This document shows, in pieces, positions 1 through 9,907 of a DNA stretch of 34,129 bases. Position 1 is the first letter of the stretch, and every line of letters begins with the position of its first letter. The notes under the pieces were generated by a model. The model did not search any database and was not told where the DNA came from. It saw only the letters and a list, made by a program, of their open reading frames with translations. The position numbers and the translations under genes are program-made. Origin of the DNA: Candidatus Treponema equifaecale (GTDB lineage Bacteria > Spirochaetota > Spirochaetia > Treponematales > Treponemataceae); the NCBI GenBank assembly GCA_018064905.1, contig JAGHUJ010000163.1:1-34129 (forward strand), written 5' to 3'.

Positions 1-46
1 GTTCAGTGTCACCGGCTGTAGTTCCTGCTTCTTCAATCACTCTCAT
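1..46 (-). CDS. N-terminus of a partial CDS running off the left edge (MRVIEEAGTTAGDTE...)
   Basis: On the minus strand an ATG at 46..44 opens a frame that stays open to the window edge, 12 nt downstream of the M16 gene stop. Confidence 0.35.
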   Translation of the reverse strand, partial: MRVIEEAGTTAGDTE

Positions 47-58
47 AATCCAATGATT

Positions 59-2638
59 TTACAGCCGTGCCAGAAGTGGATTTTTCTCCAGATCAATTAC
101 GATGTAATTTTTCAGAGCCAGCTGTTTTTTCAGTTCTTCCTTGATTTCATTCAGACTTTCCAGATAAATTTTGTCGCAAGCTGCGGTATGTTCCACGTTT
201 GTAACTGTGATTCGTGCAAAAGGTATGTCCAGCTCCGGCAAAGACACTTTTACAAAACTTGTGCTTCCCGCCTGAACTGAGCGCTGGTTCATTTTTTCGC
301 CAAGCTCCAGCAGAAGGGCGTTGAACAATGCTGTGTCAGGACTGTCAGGATCAGGAGTTTTAAGACAGTACAGGATCGGATCCAGAAATTTTTTGGTTGG
401 AACGAGTACTGCAGGCATTGGACCAGCCTTTTCTTTTGGAATGTCAGTCAAAAACAGATGACGCAGAGCTATGGATTTTTCCAGAGGCTTTATTTCCGGA
501 GAGGGAAGGCCTGTCTCAAAAAAACGGGTATCAGCAGTAGTTTCCAATGTTCCAAAGGTTTTGTTCAGATACAGCAGAAGTTTTCCCTGATCTGAAAAGC
601 CGCCGTTGATTGCAAAGGAAAATCTGGTTGCATCAAGAACTGCAGGATACGCCGCAAGAATTTTGGTGAAATTCATTTCAGCAGGCTTGTCCTTGTCATC
701 TTCAAAAAGCCGCGGATATTTTGTTCCATCATAAAGAATTCTCATGGCCTGGCACAAAAGCTGAAATTCTGTTGTACCTGTTTTAAGTCTCCACTGGGTT
801 CTTTGGTCGTAGGTGACTCCATCAGCAGCAGCCGGGGTAACGTCACAGAAAATAAGGGCAGTGTACATCGCCTGAATCGCAAAGTTGAGGCTTTTTGCAG
901 GCAGGCTGACAGTAATTATGGAATGGGTTGAAATGGTCTTGGACTTGACCGAATAGGAATCTTCTTCAACCGCACCGTTTCTTGAGAACAAATCCAGCTG
1001 ATTCTGAACATTCACAGCAATTGAACCGGCCAGAACAGAGGCCAGACCCGGTGTTTCCTGAGCAAAAAGCAGATCACCTCCGGCAATTATCAGAGAAATT
1101 TCCACATCCTTTGTGTTGGGATTCTGTTTAAGCACCACAGGAATTTCATTTTCCAGAGCCAGACTTGTGATTTCCCTTGTGTTTTTTAAGATGAATCTTT
1201 CAGCGGAATTCAGAATGTCTTCCTGAACCGAGGATTTTGGGGATTCTTCCTTTGTGTTGAGAAGCTTTGCGTATTCTTCCTGATTGAACCAGATTGAATT
1301 TTTCGCAGTCAGAACAGTATAGCCTGCCTTTTTGAATTCTCCGGCGTTCTTTTTATAAATGTCCTCGTTCACAAAGACAAAAACATAAGGCTCAGTTTCT
1401 TCAAGTTTTTTTGCAAGCTTTTCCGCTGAAACCTCTCCAAGCCTTTCATTCTGATTAAAAAACGCCTGAATTTTATCCTCTTCGCTGCAAACCTGAATGA
1501 ACTGAGAAAGCTTTTCCATTATTTGTGATGAATTTTCATATGTTTTTGCATTCTGCTTGCTCTTTTTTTTGATTGCTTTTGAAATTGAGTCCTGAGTAAT
1601 TGATTCAGTTTCCCGGGATTTGCTCAAAAACAGATCCGCCTGAACAATTGGCGATACTTTCACAACGCCCAGAAGGGACTGGATTATAAGTCGTGAACTG
1701 ATGGAATCCTGAGCCGAACTTGCATCAATGTATTCTGCTCCAAGAATTTTAAGATTCCGTTGCTTTAGCAAAGTTTTTTTGAACTCTGAACCATCATCAC
1801 CCCAAACTGCAGCCAGCAGATTAGCCTCGTTCTGTGTAAAGTCCTTGTACTGAAGGCAGATTTGTGTCATTTCTGGCGAAAATTCCTTGTCGTACAGCAC
1901 ATATTTTTTGCTTTTTGCAAGTTTCCCATCCAGAACCGCTGCTTCCATCTTTTTTTCAGTGCTGTTTTTGATTTTTGCACCGTTTTCTGAATAGAAGTCA
2001 CCAAAATATTTTTCCGTAAGTTCCAGTGCAGACTGCTCAGTTAAATTTCCGCTTATAAAAAGCCTAGTTTTTGAAGGAACGTAGTAGTTTTTTGAAATTT
2101 CTGAAAGAAGTGCTCGGCTTTCTGAAACCGATTTTGAATTGAACAGGGTAGGAATGCTTCCGCTGGAACGTTTCCATGGAAATTCTGGAAAAAGCTTTGA
2201 ATCTATTGCGCTGTTGATGAATCCTGCAGGACTTGAAAAATATTCTTCCAGAGCGGATTTTTTTGTGGAAATTGCCGTTTTAAGAAAATCGTCGGAAAGC
2301 CTGGACTGGTTCAAGGGCCTCATGAATGAAGAAAGTTCCAGAAGATTCTTTTCAAATTCTTCCGGTGAAGAAATTTTTACGATTTTAACATCATCCTGAT
2401 TTATCTGGGCACCGCAAAGCTGAGCGTAAAAATCAAAGTAGCCTGCATTTTTTTCAGTTTGCTGGGAAAGTCCAGCGTCTATTGAAAGCTCCGTTCTGAT
2501 TGTTGGAGTTGAGGTGTCCTGCAAAAAATAAATTTCAAGTCCGTTTCTGAGGCTGTGATGAGTTATGTCAGCCGGTGAAAACGAAAACAGAAAAAAGAAA
2601 TTGCAAAAAATGAAAAAGACGAGAGAAAGTTTCTTCAT
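59..2638 (-). CDS. Secreted M16-like (insulinase/pitrilysin fold) protein, probably catalytically degenerate
   Basis: 859-aa ORF with signal peptide; N-terminal HSLRNGLEIYFLQD resembles M16 starts (cf. YTLENGLEIFVAEN in the 6927 ORF), but the HXXEH position reads FDFYAQLCG. Confidence 0.75.
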   Translation of the reverse strand: MKKLSLVFFIFCNFFFLFSFSPADITHHSLRNGLEIYFLQDTSTPTIRTELSIDAGLSQQTEKNAGYFDFYAQLCGAQINQDDVKIVKISSPEEFEKNLLELSSFMRPLNQSRLSDDFLKTAISTKKSALEEYFSSPAGFINSAIDSKLFPEFPWKRSSGSIPTLFNSKSVSESRALLSEISKNYYVPSKTRLFISGNLTEQSALELTEKYFGDFYSENGAKIKNSTEKKMEAAVLDGKLAKSKKYVLYDKEFSPEMTQICLQYKDFTQNEANLLAAVWGDDGSEFKKTLLKQRNLKILGAEYIDASSAQDSISSRLIIQSLLGVVKVSPIVQADLFLSKSRETESITQDSISKAIKKKSKQNAKTYENSSQIMEKLSQFIQVCSEEDKIQAFFNQNERLGEVSAEKLAKKLEETEPYVFVFVNEDIYKKNAGEFKKAGYTVLTAKNSIWFNQEEYAKLLNTKEESPKSSVQEDILNSAERFILKNTREITSLALENEIPVVLKQNPNTKDVEISLIIAGGDLLFAQETPGLASVLAGSIAVNVQNQLDLFSRNGAVEEDSYSVKSKTISTHSIITVSLPAKSLNFAIQAMYTALIFCDVTPAAADGVTYDQRTQWRLKTGTTEFQLLCQAMRILYDGTKYPRLFEDDKDKPAEMNFTKILAAYPAVLDATRFSFAINGGFSDQGKLLLYLNKTFGTLETTADTRFFETGLPSPEIKPLEKSIALRHLFLTDIPKEKAGPMPAVLVPTKKFLDPILYCLKTPDPDSPDTALFNALLLELGEKMNQRSVQAGSTSFVKVSLPELDIPFARITVTNVEHTAACDKIYLESLNEIKEELKKQLALKNYIVIDLEKNPLLARL

Positions 2639-2718
2639 ATATTCAGATTATATCGAAATTTTACCGTATAGCAAAACTATATGGAATTTAAATAAAAATG
2701 CGTTATAATTTAAGGAAT

Positions 2719-4884
2719 ATGGTTTCTATTACAACTCAGTGCAATGCACAAACCTTACCAAAATTTTATGAAAACTTTCTTTCGGGAAAAAGACATTTAA
2801 CTTCTGCAGAAATTGAAATTCTCAAAGCTTCAAATAAAAATTCTGATTCAAGCTGGCAGAATGTTTGGGTTGATGAAAATGAATTTAATCCGGAGCTTAT
2901 TTCCGGTTGTGAAATATATGGAACTTTAGTAGTGGGAAAACTGAAAAAAATCTCACTGAAGTATCATGATCTGGTTCTGGACGCAGGTCTCTACGATTCA
3001 TATCTTGAAAATATTGTGATTGGTGACGATTCTGTTGTCCGCAATGTGCGTTATCTTTCAAACTACAGGATTGGTGACCGCGACATTCTCTTTAACATTC
3101 AGGAAATGAGCTGCACCAACCATTCCAAATTTGGAAACGGAATCATCAAAGATGGTGAGCCTGAAAAGAACCGCGTCTGGATTGGCGTTGGTAACGAAAA
3201 TGACAATCGTGCTGTGCTTCCATTTGAGGATATGATTCCAGCCGACGCTTATCTCTGGTCAAAATACCGGGATGATGCAGAACTTCAGCAGAAATTCATT
3301 CACCTTACTGAATACGGCCAGTCAAAGGAACTTAACACCTACGGCATTGTGGGAAATGATGTTGTAATCAAGAACACGACCCTGCTCAAAGATGTTAAGA
3401 TTGGTGACGGTGCCTACATAAAAGGTGCCTTCAAGCTTAAGAATATTACAATCTGTTCTTCAGAAGAGGAGCCTAGCCAGATTGGTGAAGGCGTTGAGAT
3501 GGTGAACGGAATTTTGGGCTATGCAAGCAAGGTTTTCTATCAGGCTGTGGCCGTTCGTTTTGTAATCGGAAGAAACTGCCAGCTTAAATATGGTGCCCGT
3601 CTTTTGAATTCCGTTCTGGGAGACAACTCAACCATCAGCTGCTGTGAAATTTTGAACAACCTGATTTTCCCTTTCCACGAGCAGCACCACAACTCTTCCT
3701 TCCTTATTGCTTCAACCCTGTGCGGTCAGTCAAACATTGCTTCCGGGGCTACTATCGGTTCAAATCACAACTCCCGTGCTCCTGACGGTGAGATGTTTGC
3801 GGGCCGTGGCTTCTGGCCGGGACTTTGCTCAGACTTTAAGCACAACTCAAGATTTGCAAGCTTTACATTGGTTTCCAAAGGAAGCTATCAGTATGAGCTT
3901 AACATTCAGTATCCGTTCTCGCTTGTTTCAAGCAACAATGACGGCAAGGAAATCACGATTATTCCGGCTTACTGGTTCATCTACAATATGTATGCGGTTG
4001 CCAGAAACAAGTCCAAGTTTACAAGCCGTGACAAGCGCGTGACAAAGGTTCAGCACATTGAGACAGATCCTCTGGCGCCGGACACAATGCAGGAAGTTGA
4101 GGTTGCCCTTAGAAGAATCATAGAGCTTACGGCAAAATATCTGGTGGAACAGAATGATGAAAAGGCTCTTGCCGCAAAGGATAAGGATGAGCTTTATCAG
4201 GTGGCAAAGGATTTCCTTCATCAAAATCCAAAGGCAGATTTTATGATGGTTGATAAAAGTTCCCAGAAAAAATACGGGGCCGTCATCAGAAAGCCTGTGC
4301 GCGCATATAAGGAATACAGAAAAATTTCAAAATATTTTGCAGTTCGTTGTCTGATTGAATATTGTGACAGAACCGGCAAGGAAAGTCTTTCCAGCAGCGA
4401 TTTGGAATATATTTCTTCCCTTCCTCTTAGCACAAAATGGGCCAATGTGGGCGGACAGATTATTCCTGAGCCTAAACTGGCAGAGCTTTTTACTGCAATC
4501 AAGGAATGTTCAATTCAGAACTGGCAGCAGGTGCATGAATTCTATGACATCTGTGCATCAGAATACGAAGACTGGAAGCTTTCATATGCTCTGAATCTTC
4601 TGGAGAAGCTGTATTCCCGCCCGATTGCTGAATTCACAAAGGAAATCTTTGAAGACATTCAGAGGGACGTGGCTCTGGTGAACGAAGAAATGTACGGTTC
4701 TGCACTGGTTTCAAGGATGAAGGACTTTGATGACGAATTCAGAATGATAACCTTCCGGAATGCAAGGGAAATGGACGCAGTTTTGGGAAGCATCATGGAC
4801 AATGAGTTCCTTTCTGAAATGGGACCTAAGACAAAGGAATTCGATTCAAAGCTTAAGAAGATTTTCGTAAATCTGTCCTGCTGA
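2719..4884 (+). CDS. DUF4954-family protein (left-handed beta-helix / hexapeptide-like)
   Basis: About 720-aa ORF with hexapeptide-like VVIKNTTLLKDVKIGDGAYIKGAFKLKNITI. ATG 2719 follows an AAGGA SD; the ORF track starts at 2698. Confidence 0.75.
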   Translation: MVSITTQCNAQTLPKFYENFLSGKRHLTSAEIEILKASNKNSDSSWQNVWVDENEFNPELISGCEIYGTLVVGKLKKISLKYHDLVLDAGLYDSYLENIVIGDDSVVRNVRYLSNYRIGDRDILFNIQEMSCTNHSKFGNGIIKDGEPEKNRVWIGVGNENDNRAVLPFEDMIPADAYLWSKYRDDAELQQKFIHLTEYGQSKELNTYGIVGNDVVIKNTTLLKDVKIGDGAYIKGAFKLKNITICSSEEEPSQIGEGVEMVNGILGYASKVFYQAVAVRFVIGRNCQLKYGARLLNSVLGDNSTISCCEILNNLIFPFHEQHHNSSFLIASTLCGQSNIASGATIGSNHNSRAPDGEMFAGRGFWPGLCSDFKHNSRFASFTLVSKGSYQYELNIQYPFSLVSSNNDGKEITIIPAYWFIYNMYAVARNKSKFTSRDKRVTKVQHIETDPLAPDTMQEVEVALRRIIELTAKYLVEQNDEKALAAKDKDELYQVAKDFLHQNPKADFMMVDKSSQKKYGAVIRKPVRAYKEYRKISKYFAVRCLIEYCDRTGKESLSSSDLEYISSLPLSTKWANVGGQIIPEPKLAELFTAIKECSIQNWQQVHEFYDICASEYEDWKLSYALNLLEKLYSRPIAEFTKEIFEDIQRDVALVNEEMYGSALVSRMKDFDDEFRMITFRNAREMDAVLGSIMDNEFLSEMGPKTKEFDSKLKKIFVNLSC

Positions 4885-4906
4885 AAAAATGTAATTCTGT
4901 CACATA

Positions 4907-4935
4907 TTGAACAAAATTAATTAAAATTGCATAAT
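4907..4935 (+). promoter_or_regulatory. Putative sigma70-type promoter of the leu leader/leuA
   Basis: TTGAAC (4907-4912), 17 nt, CATAAT (4930-4935). Confidence 0.5.
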
Positions 4936-4941
4936 ATAGAT

Positions 4942-4992
4942 ATGTTTATGACACTACTACTTCTATCTAACCTTTCTCAGAAAAACAGCTAA
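4942..4992 (+). CDS. Leucine-rich leader peptide MFMTLLLLSNLSQKNS
   Basis: ATG TTT ATG ACA CTA CTA CTT CTA TCT AAC CTT TCT CAG AAA AAC AGC TAA: five Leu codons in 16, four consecutive, directly upstream of leuA and a terminator. Confidence 0.75.
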   Translation: MFMTLLLLSNLSQKNS

Positions 4993-5030
4993 AAGCTAGG
5001 TAGTGGTGTTATTTTATTTAGAATTCACAG

Positions 5031-5061
5031 GCCTGTTGCTTTTTAGCATCAGGCTTTTTTT
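5031..5061 (+). terminator. Rho-independent terminator/attenuator in the leuA leader
   Basis: GCCTGTTGC (5031-5039), TTTTTA loop, GCATCAGGC (5046-5054) with one T-T mismatch, then seven T. Confidence 0.8.
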
Positions 5062-5065
5062 ATAA

Positions 5066-5154
5066 GCACCAGCGATGGTAGCCCCGAAGTTGTTTGCCTG
5101 CAAACAATGGAGCGACAGCGGAAGGGCGGACGTAGCGACCCGACAGGGTGGTGC
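5066..5154. repeat. GC-rich palindromic mosaic repeat element in the leuA 5' region
   Basis: Terminal inverted repeat GCACCA (5066-5071)/TGGTGC (5149-5154); internal hairpin TTGTTTG-CCTG-CAAACAA; core GGAGCGACAGCGGAAGGGCGGACGTAGCGACCCGACAGG resembles the element near 24120. Confidence 0.6.
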
Positions 5155-5174
5155 CAATTTAGGAGATCAAAAAA

Positions 5175-6845
5175 ATGAATGCATCTAAGTACAAGCCATT
5201 TGAAGGAGCACCTATTGTAAACAGAAAATGGCCTTCAAACAGAATCACAAAAGCCCCTGTATGGTGCTCGGTTGACCTTCGTGACGGAAACCAGGCCCTT
5301 ATTGATCCTATGGGAATTGAAACAAAGCTTGCATTCTTTGACCTTCTTGTAAAAATCGGTTTTAAGGAAATCGAAATTTGTTTCCCTTCTGCTTCTGACA
5401 CTGAATATGACTTCTGCCGCCGCCTCATTGAAGAAAACCACATTCCTGAAGACGTAACTATTCAGGTTTTGTGCCAGGCCCGCGAGCATCTCATCAGAAA
5501 AACAATGGAAGCAATCAAAGGCGCACCAAATGCAATCTTCCATATTTACAACTCAACTTCTCCAGCTCAGAGAAAATACACATTCAACAAGTCAAAGGAA
5601 GAAATCATTAAGATTGCAGTTGACGGTGTAAAAATCATCAAGGAATGCATGAAGGATCTTTCTGAAGAAGAACGCAACAAGATTCGCCTTGAATATTCTC
5701 CAGAAAGCTTCTCAATGACTGAAATTGACTACGCCATTGAAATTTGTGAGGCTGTAGGAAACGAATGGGGCTGGTCAAAGGAAAGGCCGATCATCTTCAA
5801 CCTGCCTTCAACTGTTGAATGTTACACTGCAAATGTTTACGCAGACAGAATCGAATATTTTGGTGATAAGATTTCTCACCGCGACTGCTGTCTTATTTCT
5901 ACACACTGCCACAATGACCGCGGTACTGGTGTTGCTTCTTGTGAGCTTGGTCTTTTGGCTGGTGCTGACCGTGTTGAAGGCTGTTTGTTTGGAAACGGTG
6001 AAAGAACAGGAAACCTGGACATTGTTACTGTTGCATTGAATATGTTCTCTGAAGGCGTTGATCCTCAGCTGGATTTCTCAAATCTTCCTGACATTGCTGA
6101 TGCTTACCAGGAATATACAAAAATGGACATTCCTCCACGCACACCTTATGCCGGCGGTCTTGCATATACAGCACTTTCTGGCGGACATCAGGATGCAATT
6201 GCAAAAGGTCTTGCTGCAAGAGCCAAAATGGCTGAAAACGACACCTGGGATGTTCCATATATTCTCATTGATCCAAAAGATATCGGTAGAAAATACGAAG
6301 GTATCATCAGAATCAATTCTCAGTCTGGAAAGGGCGGTTCAAGCTTTATTCTGGAACACAACTACGGTTATGCAATTCCAAAGGCAATGCAGCCTGCTGT
6401 TGGCGATTTAATCAAAGCAGAAAGCGACAAAGCTCAGCGTGAACTTCAGCCTGAAGAAATTCTTGCATTCTTTGAAAAACAGTTCATTTCAAACCGCAGC
6501 GTGCTTGAAGTTGTTGATTACGCTTCTACACTGGTTGAGAATGCAGACAAGCAGGAAATGGCTTCTATCCGTGGTGTTGTAACATATAATGGTGAGAAAA
6601 TCACAATCGGTGGAACTGGTAATGGTCCTTTGGACGGTTTTGTTAACGCTCTTAAAGAAACTTCTATTCCTAAGTTCAATATTTCTGCATTCCACGAACA
6701 TTCTCTTGGTGCAGGAAGTGACACTCAGGCTGTTGCTTATGTTCAGATTACAAAGGAAGACGGTACTGTAAAATGGGGTGTTGGAAAATCCAGCGCCGTT
6801 GGCCGTGCCGGTGTAATGGCTGTGGTTTCAGCTTTGAACCAGTAA
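5175..6845 (+). CDS. leuA: 2-isopropylmalate synthase
   Basis: 556-aa ORF, VWCSVDLRDGNQALIDPMG and THCHNDRGTG motifs, AGGAG SD. Confidence 0.97.
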   Translation: MNASKYKPFEGAPIVNRKWPSNRITKAPVWCSVDLRDGNQALIDPMGIETKLAFFDLLVKIGFKEIEICFPSASDTEYDFCRRLIEENHIPEDVTIQVLCQAREHLIRKTMEAIKGAPNAIFHIYNSTSPAQRKYTFNKSKEEIIKIAVDGVKIIKECMKDLSEEERNKIRLEYSPESFSMTEIDYAIEICEAVGNEWGWSKERPIIFNLPSTVECYTANVYADRIEYFGDKISHRDCCLISTHCHNDRGTGVASCELGLLAGADRVEGCLFGNGERTGNLDIVTVALNMFSEGVDPQLDFSNLPDIADAYQEYTKMDIPPRTPYAGGLAYTALSGGHQDAIAKGLAARAKMAENDTWDVPYILIDPKDIGRKYEGIIRINSQSGKGGSSFILEHNYGYAIPKAMQPAVGDLIKAESDKAQRELQPEEILAFFEKQFISNRSVLEVVDYASTLVENADKQEMASIRGVVTYNGEKITIGGTGNGPLDGFVNALKETSIPKFNISAFHEHSLGAGSDTQAVAYVQITKEDGTVKWGVGKSSAVGRAGVMAVVSALNQ

Positions 6846-6926
6846 TTATTTTAATTCGCAATGCGTAATGCGTAATTTGCAATTTGCGTTGTTTGATTGG
6901 TTAAAGGATAAATGGGGAATTGAAAA

Positions 6927-8417
6927 TTGAGAATTGAAAAATTGAAATTTTTGAAGCAGTTTTCCTGCAAAAAATTGTGTTCGTTTTTTCTCTTGTTTCT
7001 TTTTTCCATTTTTACTTTCTATTCGCAGGAAACTGATTTTCCGGGTGTGTTCAGATACACTCTGGAAAACGGTCTTGAAATTTTTGTTGCTGAAAATTCT
7101 GCGGCTCCACTTGCTTACATTGAAATTGGTGTGAGGGCAGGCGCTGTTACACAAACTCCTGAAACTGCGGGACTTTTTCATCTTTACGAGCACATGCTTT
7201 TTAAAGGCAATGCAAAGTACGCAAATCAGGTTGAAGTTACTGACGCGATGAGCAAAATGGGAGAAATTAACAGGAACGGCTCAACAGGTTTGGATCTTGT
7301 AAATTACTATTTTACAATTCCTTCTTCACAGGTGAGAAACGGTCTTGAATTCTGGTCCTATGCAATCCGAACTCCGCTTTTGAACGAAGTTGAGCTGGAA
7401 AACGAAAAGAATGTTGTGCTTTCTGAAATAAACGCAGATTTTACAAACCCCGGCAAGATCCGTAGATCCGGCTTGAACAAGGTGCTTTTTCCGGCTGGTC
7501 CCTGGAGACTTGATCCCGGCGGAGATCCGAATGTTGTAAAAAATGCCACTCCTGCAGATTTAAAAAAAATGCAGCAGCTTTATTATGTCCCAAGAAATTC
7601 TGCAATTTTTGTTGGCGGGGACGTTCACCATGAAGATGTTTACAAGTGGGTGAAGGAAATCTACGGTGACTGGAAAAATCCTCAAGGAACTGTTGAATTC
7701 GAGCCGGTTCCAACAAAAACTCCATTCAATAAGCTTCAGAAAAAAATATATGTGAATCCGGGCAGCTCAGATTCAATGCTTCAGGCCGGGCTTTATCTCC
7801 GTGGTCCTGATGGAGAAACTGATGCTGAAGACACATACGCAGCAGATGTGTGGAGCAAACTTGTTCAGAATCCTTCGGAAGTTTTTGCCACCACATTTGT
7901 CGAAGAAAAATCTCTTTTCATTCCTGATTCAGATTATGTTGCCGGATCTTATGTAACGGCCAGAGCCAGCGGTTTAATCGCTATTGCTACTGCGATGATG
8001 AACCAGGGAGAACTGAATCCAGCGGAAAAAGTTGAGAAGTTCTATTCAGTTATTCAGAAAAAACTTGTGCCAATTATGCAGGACAAGGAAAAGTTCTTTA
8101 GGCCTGGCATATTGAATTCCATAAAGCAGCAGCTGGAAGACAGTCGTGTTTATCAGCTTGAAACTGCCACTTCAATACTTTCCAACCTTTCCTCATTATG
8201 GAGCAGTTGTGGCAGCGACTATTTCTTTGGCTATGACAAAAACATTGGCAATGTTACGGAAGAAGACGTGGTTGCCTTTGTGAACAAATACATTTCAGGA
8301 AAAAATGGAGTTCTTCTGGTTACTGTAAGCCCTGGAATCTGGGCAAAGTATGGCGAAGAATTCAAGAAGAATGGTTTTTCCGAAATTACTTCAGAAAATG
8401 CTTTCTGGAACAAATAG
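6927..8417 (+). CDS. M16-family zinc peptidase, predicted active, secreted
   Basis: HLYEH motif (HXXEH), downstream ENEKNVVLSEI glutamate region, signal peptide. Start uncertain (TTG at 6927). Confidence 0.9.
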   Translation: MRIEKLKFLKQFSCKKLCSFFLLFLFSIFTFYSQETDFPGVFRYTLENGLEIFVAENSAAPLAYIEIGVRAGAVTQTPETAGLFHLYEHMLFKGNAKYANQVEVTDAMSKMGEINRNGSTGLDLVNYYFTIPSSQVRNGLEFWSYAIRTPLLNEVELENEKNVVLSEINADFTNPGKIRRSGLNKVLFPAGPWRLDPGGDPNVVKNATPADLKKMQQLYYVPRNSAIFVGGDVHHEDVYKWVKEIYGDWKNPQGTVEFEPVPTKTPFNKLQKKIYVNPGSSDSMLQAGLYLRGPDGETDAEDTYAADVWSKLVQNPSEVFATTFVEEKSLFIPDSDYVAGSYVTARASGLIAIATAMMNQGELNPAEKVEKFYSVIQKKLVPIMQDKEKFFRPGILNSIKQQLEDSRVYQLETATSILSNLSSLWSSCGSDYFFGYDKNIGNVTEEDVVAFVNKYISGKNGVLLVTVSPGIWAKYGEEFKKNGFSEITSENAFWNK

Positions 8418-8502
8418 AGATGCATAATTCGTGATTTGCATTCTGGTTTTGTGAAGCAGCCCGGAGTGAATCTCAGAGCCGTAAATAAATCGTGGGGTAA
8501 AT

Positions 8503-9903
8503 ATGATTTTTTCAAGAAAATATAAAAAAGACAGAAGTTCAATTCTTGCATTTCAATTTTTAATTTTTTTCTGTGTTCTGACTTTTTTCCTGGCTTCCTG
8601 TGCTTCTTCAAAAAATTCCGGCAATTCTTTTTATGCTGACAATATCGTGGACTTCCGCACTGAAAAGCTTTCCAACGGTATTCCGGTTTACTTTAAGCAG
8701 AATCATGGCAGCAAGGTGGTGGTTCTTCGCATGGTTTTTGAAGGCGGTGTTGTTCTCTACGATTCCAAAATTGATGGAATTGAAGATTTTGCCTTTGATC
8801 TGGCATTTCACGGAAGCAAAAACTATTCATACGAAGACTTGCAGAGACTGGAATTTGAAAAAAGCTTTTCCACAATCTCTTCCTGCAGCAAGGATTATTC
8901 TATAGCTGGATTTACCTGCATTGCTCGGGATCTGGATCTCGTTACGGATGTTTTTGCTGATTCTATTTTAAATCCAAATATGTCCGAATCAGATTTTGAT
9001 CAGCTCTACAATCTTGCAAATCAGTCGCTGGTTTCAAGAAAGGCTGATCCTTCAAGTGTGCTGGGACTGGAGCTTTCTAAGCTGGCTTATGAGGACCATC
9101 CTTATGCTGTTTCTGCCCAGGTTCAGGAAAAATCTATTTCTAAATTGACACTGGATGCGGTGAAAAGACACTATGAAACCCTGTTGAATCCTTCCAGAAT
9201 CAAATTTTTTGTGGTTGCTGACATGAATGTGGACGAAACCAAGGAATTTGCGAAGAAGCTTTCCACAGTTTTTGCTTCTCTTGAAAAAAAATCTTATTCA
9301 AAATCCAGCATTCCTAAGCCTTCTGTAAAAGGAATCACAAATTATGCGGCAAATCAGCAGGCGGGAGAAACTGGTTATATTGCAGGTCTTTTCGAATGCC
9401 CGGACAAAGACGATTCTGATTATATTCCTTATGCTCTTGCGACTTTGTATCTTGATGACATTTTCTTTGAACAGGTGCGTGAGAAAGCCGGAGCAGTTTA
9501 TTTCATGGGAACCGGCGTTGTGGGTGGAAAACATTTGCTGGGTGCAATTTCTGCATACAAGGCTAACAATTCAAAAAATCTTAAGCAGGTTATTTTTGAT
9601 GCAATAAATTCTCTTGATGAAAGCACAATTGAAAAAAAACTGGAGCAATATAAGAACAAATACATCACAATTCTTTTCAATTCATCCCAGAATGCCGCTG
9701 GAATTGCCGGAAACATGATTTCAAGTCTTGAATATTTTGGCTCTGAGACTGCATATCTTCGTCGTTCTGAAAAAGTTCAGGCTGTAAATGCCGGACAGGT
9801 TTATGCTGCCTATGAAAAGTATTTAAAAAAAGTTGCCCAGGACGGCGGCGCATCCTGGGCTGTTGTAAGCAATGAAGAAAGCCTGAAGACTTTTGGTTTT
9901 TAA
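8503..9903 (+). CDS. M16-family lipoprotein lacking HXXEH, likely partner subunit
   Basis: Lipobox LASC; HXXEH region reads FDLAFHGSK; retains VREKAGAVY (R/Y pair of non-catalytic M16 domains). Confidence 0.85.
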   Translation: MIFSRKYKKDRSSILAFQFLIFFCVLTFFLASCASSKNSGNSFYADNIVDFRTEKLSNGIPVYFKQNHGSKVVVLRMVFEGGVVLYDSKIDGIEDFAFDLAFHGSKNYSYEDLQRLEFEKSFSTISSCSKDYSIAGFTCIARDLDLVTDVFADSILNPNMSESDFDQLYNLANQSLVSRKADPSSVLGLELSKLAYEDHPYAVSAQVQEKSISKLTLDAVKRHYETLLNPSRIKFFVVADMNVDETKEFAKKLSTVFASLEKKSYSKSSIPKPSVKGITNYAANQQAGETGYIAGLFECPDKDDSDYIPYALATLYLDDIFFEQVREKAGAVYFMGTGVVGGKHLLGAISAYKANNSKNLKQVIFDAINSLDESTIEKKLEQYKNKYITILFNSSQNAAGIAGNMISSLEYFGSETAYLRRSEKVQAVNAGQVYAAYEKYLKKVAQDGGASWAVVSNEESLKTFGF

Positions 9904-9907
9904 TTTA

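Noticed and set aside
4942-5061. T-box riboswitch for leuA
   Set aside because: No T-box consensus sequence or stem I architecture seen; a leader-peptide attenuator fits better.
5235-5543. Antisense ORFs within leuA
   Set aside because: Fully inside a conserved gene on the opposite strand with no recognisable protein.
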